Source: Bacillus sp. N1-1
GTDB lineage: Bacteria; Bacillota; Bacilli; Bacillales; Guptibacillaceae
DNA: 64,000 nt
Direction: 5' to 3'
Assembly: GCF_009818105.1 (NCBI RefSeq)
Contig: NZ_CP046564.1
Coordinates: 1,488,001-1,552,000 of the forward strand
Below are positions 59,732-64,000 of this stretch, piece after piece; positions within the stretch are counted from its first letter, which is position 1; each line of letters starts with the position of its first letter. The notes below the pieces were generated by a model. The model did not search any database. It had not been told where the DNA came from and saw nothing but the letters and a program-made list of their open reading frames with translations. Both the position numbers and the translations under genes were made by a program.

Positions 59732-60814
59732 GTGTGGTATGATACGCCAGTGACTTCAATGTTAAACATAACTTATCCGATTGTTCAGGCAGGAATGGCG
59801 GGTGGTGTGACGACACCTCAGTTAGTTGCTTCCGTCTCGAACGCTGGAGGGCTTGGAAGCTTAGGTGCAGGCTATATGACACCTGAACAAATGAAGAAGG
59901 CAATAAGTGATATTAAACTGCTCACTCCGAAACCTTTTGCGGTTAACTTATTTATTCCAGAAGACGATCCGTCTTCTGAAGAGAGTATTGCAAACGTGCA
60001 ATTAAAGCTTCAAGGCTATGCTGACCAACTCGGTATTTCTGACCAAGAACGTAAGAGGAAGTCGTTTGTAGAAACTCAAAAAGAATATCAAGAAAAGCTT
60101 CAGATTATCATTGATGAAGCCGTTCCAGTATGCAGCTTTACATTCGGGGTTCCTTCTATAGAAGATGTTCAGCGTTTAAAGAAAGAGAAAATGATTTTGG
60201 TGGGAACGGCTACGACTGTAAAAGAAGCGATCATCAATGAGAAACGCGGAGTGGATCTTGTTGTGATGCAAGGAATGGAAGCAGGCGGTCACCGTGGAAC
60301 GTTTACAGGTGATTTTCAAGCATCACTGATTGGCAGTGCTTCGCTCATTCCTCAAACGGTTGATGCTATCCAAATTCCAGTTATTGCAGCAGGGGGAATT
60401 ATGGACGGAAGAGGGGTTCTTAGTATGCTCGCTCTTGGGGCAGATGCTGTTCAAATGGGCACAGCGTTTGTAACGTGTCAGGAAAGTGGTGCAAATCCAG
60501 TTCATCAACATGCTATTTTAACAAGTACAGAAGATCAGACAGTTGTAACGCCAGTGTTTAGTGGGAAGCCTGCACGTGGCATAAATAATGACTTTGTTAC
60601 TGAGATGGAGGGTCTAAACGATCTACCTGGATACCCGACGTTAAATACGTTAACAAAAGAAGTACGGAAACAAGCGGCGATTCAGAAACGTCCAGAGTGG
60701 ATGTCGCTATGGTCAGGACAAAGCCCGCGCCTCAGCACATCTAAATCTGCGGAGCAAATCATCGATCATAGTGTGAAACAAGTGACGGACATTTTGGAGC
60801 GGTTAACTAAATAG
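59732..60814 (+). CDS. Nitronate monooxygenase (2-nitropropane dioxygenase family)
   Basis: The 360-residue FMN-dependent TIM-barrel enzyme has IVQAGMAGGVTTPQLVASVSNAGGLG, QGMEAGGHRGTF with the catalytic His, AAGGIMDGRG and ADAVQMGTAFVTCQES (FMN phosphate binding), which are class I nitronate monooxygenase features. It detoxifies nitronates such as propionate-3-nitronate. GTG 59732 lies 6 nt after AGGAGAGG; the frame opens at 59696 without such a site. Confidence 0.92.
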   Translation: MWYDTPVTSMLNITYPIVQAGMAGGVTTPQLVASVSNAGGLGSLGAGYMTPEQMKKAISDIKLLTPKPFAVNLFIPEDDPSSEESIANVQLKLQGYADQLGISDQERKRKSFVETQKEYQEKLQIIIDEAVPVCSFTFGVPSIEDVQRLKKEKMILVGTATTVKEAIINEKRGVDLVVMQGMEAGGHRGTFTGDFQASLIGSASLIPQTVDAIQIPVIAAGGIMDGRGVLSMLALGADAVQMGTAFVTCQESGANPVHQHAILTSTEDQTVVTPVFSGKPARGINNDFVTEMEGLNDLPGYPTLNTLTKEVRKQAAIQKRPEWMSLWSGQSPRLSTSKSAEQIIDHSVKQVTDILERLTK

Positions 60815-60832
60815 GCGCTATAAAACTGATCA

Positions 60833-60863
60833 GGCCCTTCTCACAACGTGAGAAGGGCCCTTT
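60833..60863 (+). terminator. Terminator of the nitronate monooxygenase gene
   Basis: A 12-bp perfect stem GGCCCTTCTCAC / GTGAGAAGGGCC (60833-60844 / 60848-60859) around AAC, followed by CTTTC. Confidence 0.85.
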
Positions 60864-60883
60864 CAATGACTTGCATTGGTACG

Positions 60884-60930
60884 GCCGGTCATCTGACAGC
60901 ATCTTTTATTATGAAAAGATAATGACCGGC
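60884..60930. repeat. Long inverted repeat upstream of the quinone oxidoreductase gene
   Basis: GCCGGTCAT (60884-60892) pairs with ATGACCGGC (60922-60930). Inside, ATCTTTT (60901-60907) pairs with AAAAGAT (60914-60920), with an 8-nt asymmetric bulge CTGACAGC. No T run follows. It may be an operator, an mRNA leader element or remnant. Confidence 0.6.
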
Positions 60931-61044
60931 TGTATCATGAAGTTTAGTCATAAATCAGTCAGACAATACCTGTTTGTTTAGAAAGTTATCAGGGAAGTGT
61001 AAAACGAACAGAAAGTATGTAGAATTTAAGGAGGACGTTTAACG

Positions 61045-62046
61045 ATGAAAGCAGTAGTTATTAATGACTTTGGAAAACCTTCCAACTTTAGTATAACAAC
61101 TCTCTCTACAAGAGAGTTGAAGCCAGGGGAATTGAAAATTAGCGTAAAAGCAACAAGTGTCAATCCAGTTGATACAAAGGTTCGTTCTGGTCAAGCTGAA
61201 GCATTTGCACCAGCATTTCCAGCGGTTCTCCATGGTGATGTCGCTGGTGTTGTAGAGGAAGCATACGAAGGAAGCCCTTTTCAAAAGGGTGAGGAAGTGT
61301 ATGCTTGTGCAGGTGGTGTAAAAGGTCTTGACGGAGCTCTTCGAGAAAAAATGATTGTCGATCAAAAGCTCGTTGCGAGGAAGCCAAAACGATTATCGAT
61401 GAAAGAAGCTGCGGCACTTCCGCTAGTTTCCATTACGGCATGGGAAGCCCTTGTGGACCGCATGAACGTTCAGCCTGGCCAAAACGTTCTTATCCATGGT
61501 GCCACGGGTGGCGTAGGACACATCGCCATTCAGCTTGCGAAATCATTAGGAGCGATTGTGTACACGACGGCGTCTACTTCAGAGAAAATGAAAATCGGTC
61601 AAGATCTCGGAGCGGATTATGCGATCAACTATAAAGAAACTACCGTAGAAGAATATGTAAAGCAGTATACAGACGGCAAAGGATTTGATGCAGTTTTTGA
61701 TACCGTAGGCGGTGAAAATATGGAAAAGTCGTTCCAGGCAGTGAGAAACGGTGGACAAGTTGCCTGTATTGTTGGTGGCGGTGAGCATGATATGACACCA
61801 CTGTATGTGAAAAGCGCTACGTATCATGGCGTGTTAATGCTCATCCCGATGCTAACAAACGAAGGAAGAGAGCACCATGGTGAAATCTTAACGAACGTTG
61901 CGCGAATGGTAGACCATGGAACACTTAAACCGGTGTTGGATGAAGAAAGCTTTACGTTCTCTACCATTGCTAAGGCACACTATCGACTAGAATCAGGAAA
62001 GACGATCGGGAAAGTTGTAGCAGAGAATGATCTTACAGATTCTTAA
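61045..62046 (+). CDS. Zinc-independent quinone oxidoreductase / MDR family (NADPH:quinone reductase-like)
   Basis: The 333-residue medium-chain reductase has the GroES-like N-terminal domain (LHGDVAGVVEEAYEGSPFQ) and Rossmann domain with VLIHGATGGVGHIAIQLAKSLGA (NADPH site) and FDAVFDTVGGENM. The structural and catalytic zinc cysteines of alcohol dehydrogenases are absent, as in QOR-type enzymes. It reduces quinones or enones. ATG follows TAAGGAGG. Confidence 0.9.
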   Translation: MKAVVINDFGKPSNFSITTLSTRELKPGELKISVKATSVNPVDTKVRSGQAEAFAPAFPAVLHGDVAGVVEEAYEGSPFQKGEEVYACAGGVKGLDGALREKMIVDQKLVARKPKRLSMKEAAALPLVSITAWEALVDRMNVQPGQNVLIHGATGGVGHIAIQLAKSLGAIVYTTASTSEKMKIGQDLGADYAINYKETTVEEYVKQYTDGKGFDAVFDTVGGENMEKSFQAVRNGGQVACIVGGGEHDMTPLYVKSATYHGVLMLIPMLTNEGREHHGEILTNVARMVDHGTLKPVLDEESFTFSTIAKAHYRLESGKTIGKVVAENDLTDS

Positions 62047-62071
62047 GAACTGAATAAAGGTATGACAAAAA

Positions 62072-62111
62072 CACCCCGGAAGTTAGTTTTTTAACTCTAA
62101 CTTCCGGGGTG
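62072..62111 (-). terminator. Terminator, mainly for the betaine-binding protein gene
   Basis: A 15-bp perfect stem CACCCCGGAAGTTAG / CTAACTTCCGGGGTG (62072-62086 / 62097-62111). A T run follows only on the minus strand (TTTTTGTC), so it ends the minus-strand transcript; it may also slow plus-strand transcription. Confidence 0.85.
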
Positions 62112-62115
62112 CACT

Positions 62116-62147
62116 ACCTTTCTACATGTGGAAAGGTTCCTTTTTTT
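62116..62147 (+). terminator. Terminator of the quinone oxidoreductase gene
   Basis: ACCTTTC (62116-62122) pairs with GAAAGGT (62131-62137), followed by TCC and seven T. Confidence 0.75.
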
Positions 62148-62178
62148 AGATAAAGAATTCGAAAATGAAATGTATGCG

Positions 62179-63033
62179 TTAGTTCGTCCACTCGGAGACG
62201 AGTTCTTCGTTCTCTTCAATCCACTGCTGTGCACCTGTTTCGGCATCATCAGCGTCTTTGATCGTAGCCATCAGACTACCAAGAGAATCATCGTCCATCT
62301 GCCAATTGTTCATCCATTCAACAATCTCAGGGTGATCGTCACTGAAATTTGTTCTTGTCATGAAAAAGATATCATCTGCTTCACCGTAGACGTTCTTAGG
62401 ATCTTCAAGATATTTCAAATCATATTCTGCAAAAGCCCAATGAGGGTTCCACAGTGTGACAACAATGGGTTCCTCGTCTTCATACGCTTTTTTTAATTCA
62501 CTCATCATCGCAGGCCCTGAACTATCAACAAGGTCATAATTTAAGTTATATTCTTCAAGCGCGGTCCGACTCATTTCCATCAAGCTTGCACCAGGATCGA
62601 TACCGACAATTTCTTCTATGCCCAGCTCGTTTTTCTTGTCATTTAGCTCCTCCATGCTCGTGATGTCCATATAAGAAGGAACGACAAGTCCAAGCCCTGT
62701 ACCTTCATACCAAGCTTCGTGTAAAACAATATCTTCTTTGTATTCCTCGTACAATGGTTTATCTGTTGTGGGAAGCCATACTTCTGCAGCTATATCAAGA
62801 TCGCCTTGTGAAAGCCCGGCCCATACAGGGGATTTCTCCATTGATTTCAGTTCAATGTCATATCCTTTATCTTCTAAAATAACTTTCCACATGTTTGAAA
62901 CCGCAATGTTTTCAGCCCAGTTGTTTAAGCCTAACGTTACGGTACCTTTCGATTTCTCTGCACCCTCTTCTGAACCGCTACATGCAGCCAGCGACAGTGC
63001 TACAATGACCATGATTAAAATTCCTCTCCTCAT
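62179..63033 (-). CDS. Glycine betaine/proline-type ABC transporter substrate-binding lipoprotein (OpuAC-like)
   Basis: The 284-residue lipoprotein has signal MRRGILIMVIVALSLAAC (lipobox LAAC) and the OpuAC fold: GLNNWAENIAVSNMW, LSQGDLDIAAEVWLP, GIDPGASLMEMSR and VTLWNPHWAFAEYDLKYLEDP, with conserved Trp residues that form an aromatic cage for quaternary amines. No permease or ATPase is adjacent, so it works with a remote OpuA-type system. ATG 63033 follows AAAGGAG; the open frame upstream to 63303 has no ribosome binding site. It should help osmoadaptation. Confidence 0.92.
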   Translation of the reverse strand: MRRGILIMVIVALSLAACSGSEEGAEKSKGTVTLGLNNWAENIAVSNMWKVILEDKGYDIELKSMEKSPVWAGLSQGDLDIAAEVWLPTTDKPLYEEYKEDIVLHEAWYEGTGLGLVVPSYMDITSMEELNDKKNELGIEEIVGIDPGASLMEMSRTALEEYNLNYDLVDSSGPAMMSELKKAYEDEEPIVVTLWNPHWAFAEYDLKYLEDPKNVYGEADDIFFMTRTNFSDDHPEIVEWMNNWQMDDDSLGSLMATIKDADDAETGAQQWIEENEELVSEWTN

Positions 63034-63169
63034 AGATACTCTCCTTTTTTCTCTTCTCTTTTTATGTGCGAAAACGCACATGTTTCTTATCTTAACAAAT
63101 GTGTCACAGTTTTGCAGGTTTATTACAATTTCGGGACGGTGTATGATTAGAGGTGAGGAGGGATGGGGA

Positions 63170-63364
63170 ATGATCACGATCGCAACGACGCTTATTATCA
63201 TTTTTCTTGTTATTATTCTGATTGGTACATTGATGGTTGCTGGAAAAAGTGATCCGGGGTATGGAAAGAAGGCGAAAAATACGACCGTCACCATTTCAGC
63301 CATTTATCTTTTGGTAACCGTTTTAGCTGTAGCTGGAATTGCCGTATACGTCTATTTTATTTAA
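63170..63364 (+). CDS. Small two-span membrane protein, 64 residues
   Basis: ATG 63170 lies 7 nt after GAGGAGGG. The protein has spans TIATTLIIIFLVIILIGTLM and TVTISAIYLLVTVLAVAGIA separated by a basic loop (GKSDPGYGKKAKN). The larger open frame before it is antisense to the betaine-binding gene and is not used. No family recognised. A strong terminator follows. Confidence 0.7.
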   Translation: MITIATTLIIIFLVIILIGTLMVAGKSDPGYGKKAKNTTVTISAIYLLVTVLAVAGIAVYVYFI

Positions 63365-63376
63365 ATGTTCAACCAC

Positions 63377-63418
63377 AAAATAGGACTGAACCAGTTTTAG
63401 GTTTAGTCCTATTTTGAA
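63377..63418. terminator. Bidirectional terminator between the mini membrane protein and the LysE gene
   Basis: A 16-bp stem AAAATAGGACTGAACC / GGTTTAGTCCTATTTT (63377-63392 / 63400-63415) with one G-T pair, A and T rich on both sides. Confidence 0.88.
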
Positions 63419-64000
63419 GCGACAAAGATCATCTCAGCTGCGAGATAGCCGAATCGTAACCCGAAGAATAATAACACGACACTAGCGGTTACACTAATGG
63501 CACGAAGGGTACGAGGTTTTAATAACGTTTTTCCGAAATGCACGGTCATACAGAGGTTGATATTCCAGAGGCCAATTCCAATAAACACGAGAGCAGATAG
63601 AAAGAATGCCTGCCATTTATCAGGTTGCTGAAGAGAAACGCTTAGAACAGAGCCATAAATGCCTAGCCAGAATAAAAGGTTCATTGGATTAAAGGCAGCA
63701 ATCATAAAACCAGTAGCATAAGAGTGTATAAGTCCAGACCCCTCTTTGTCCTTTTCTTCATCAAGACTTACTCGTGATAAGAACCCTTGTATCCCAGAAA
63801 CCGTTAAAATAATCGCACCAAGAAGCATGAGTGAGATTTGGACAGCGGTTAACTTAACAAATGTCGCGATACCGAAATACATTAAATACATAAGAATAAG
63901 ATCGGCGCTCATCCCACCAGCTCCAACAAGAAGTGACGACCAAAATCCTTTATGAATCCCTCTTTTCATGATCTCAATATTGATCGGTCCAAGTGGCGCA
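63409..64000 (-). CDS. LysE/RhtB family exporter (5' end beyond window)
   Basis: Minus-strand frame from beyond 64000 to 63409. The N-terminal part in the window reads APLGPINIEIMKRGIHKG, the LysE G-P-x-N motif, so the ATG at 63969 is internal and the true start lies outside. Six hydrophobic spans are expected; those visible include LLVGAGGMSADLILMYLMYF and FFLSALVFIGIGLWNINL. The family exports amino acids such as lysine, threonine or homoserine lactone-like compounds. At least 197 residues are present. Confidence 0.9.
   Translation of the reverse strand, partial: APLGPINIEIMKRGIHKGFWSSLLVGAGGMSADLILMYLMYFGIATFVKLTAVQISLMLLGAIILTVSGIQGFLSRVSLDEEKDKEGSGLIHSYATGFMIAAFNPMNLLFWLGIYGSVLSVSLQQPDKWQAFFLSALVFIGIGLWNINLCMTVHFGKTLLKPRTLRAISVTASVVLLFFGLRFGYLAAEMIFVASK

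Noticed and set aside
62738..63169. Upstream part of a 208-codon plus-strand frame
   Set aside because: It is antisense to the betaine-binding protein gene; only the final 64 codons from 63170 have a ribosome binding site and a membrane-protein profile.

Overview
The window is chromosomal DNA from an aerobic or facultative, endospore-forming, low-GC Gram-positive bacterium of the family Bacillaceae. Evidence includes spore photoproduct lyase with its regulator (splAB), an orphan sporulation-type histidine kinase, S-box and B12 riboswitches, a TreR-controlled trehalose PTS operon, a Rex-family repressor, and many GTG/TTG starts behind strong AGGAGG-type ribosome binding sites. No phage, insertion sequence, CRISPR array, rRNA or tRNA was found. 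The species cannot be fixed from sequence alone; the tandem SAM plus B12 riboswitch before metE recalls the arrangement described in Bacillus (Shouchella) clausii.

Layout. 1-2.3 kb: TetR repressor and DHA2 drug exporter with two palindromic operators. 2.3-5.1 kb: tandem SAM and cobalamin riboswitches, each with a terminator, then metE. 5.2-7.9 kb: a glycine-rich mini protein, a Mta/TipAL-like MerR regulator, an alpha/beta hydrolase and a sugar O-acetyltransferase. 8.0-14.5 kb: sugar locus (LacI regulator, debranching-type glycosidase, lipoprotein, two permeases) without its own ATPase. 14.7-19.2 kb: orphan kinase, small proteins, a paired dispersed repeat, DinB protein, a peroxiredoxin with an in-frame UGA at the catalytic position, and a methyltransferase. 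19.5-25.4 kb: asnB, membrane proteins and an AEC carrier. 25.4-27.1 kb: a structured RNA with 6S-like architecture and splAB. 27.2-35.2 kb: transporters, an HD hydrolase, a DAACS symporter, a methyltransferase/TIM-barrel pair, and two genes broken by single-base frameshifts. 35.3-41.3 kb: Rex-family repressor, a Cys-type peroxiredoxin, MBL hydrolase, thiM and an AarF kinase. 41.4-46.2 kb: minus-strand cluster of OFA-type MFS transporter, DUF2294 protein and FdhF/YdeP oxidoreductase, in which two leaders share an unassigned RNA motif. 46.4-54.3 kb: lipid kinase, nucleoside hydrolase, small kinase, AI-2E permease, 3D-domain cell-wall protein, DJ-1 protein, aldo/keto reductase and cupin. 54.5-59.1 kb: trehalose operon (EIIA, treP, treA, treR) behind two identical TreR operators. 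59.1-64 kb: GNAT, nitronate monooxygenase, quinone oxidoreductase, glycine-betaine-type binding lipoprotein and a LysE exporter cut by the window edge.

The most notable observation is the peroxiredoxin at 17.7-18.3 kb. Its reading frame is interrupted only by a UGA exactly where the peroxidatic cysteine belongs (FTFV-UGA-PTEL). A perfect 7-bp hairpin with apical loop GGUC follows at the distance expected of a bacterial SECIS element. This predicts a selenoprotein and hence selenocysteine machinery elsewhere in the genome. Second is the tandem riboswitch logic before metE. Third is a possible new cis-regulatory RNA shared by the transporter and oxidoreductase of the formate/oxalate-like cluster.
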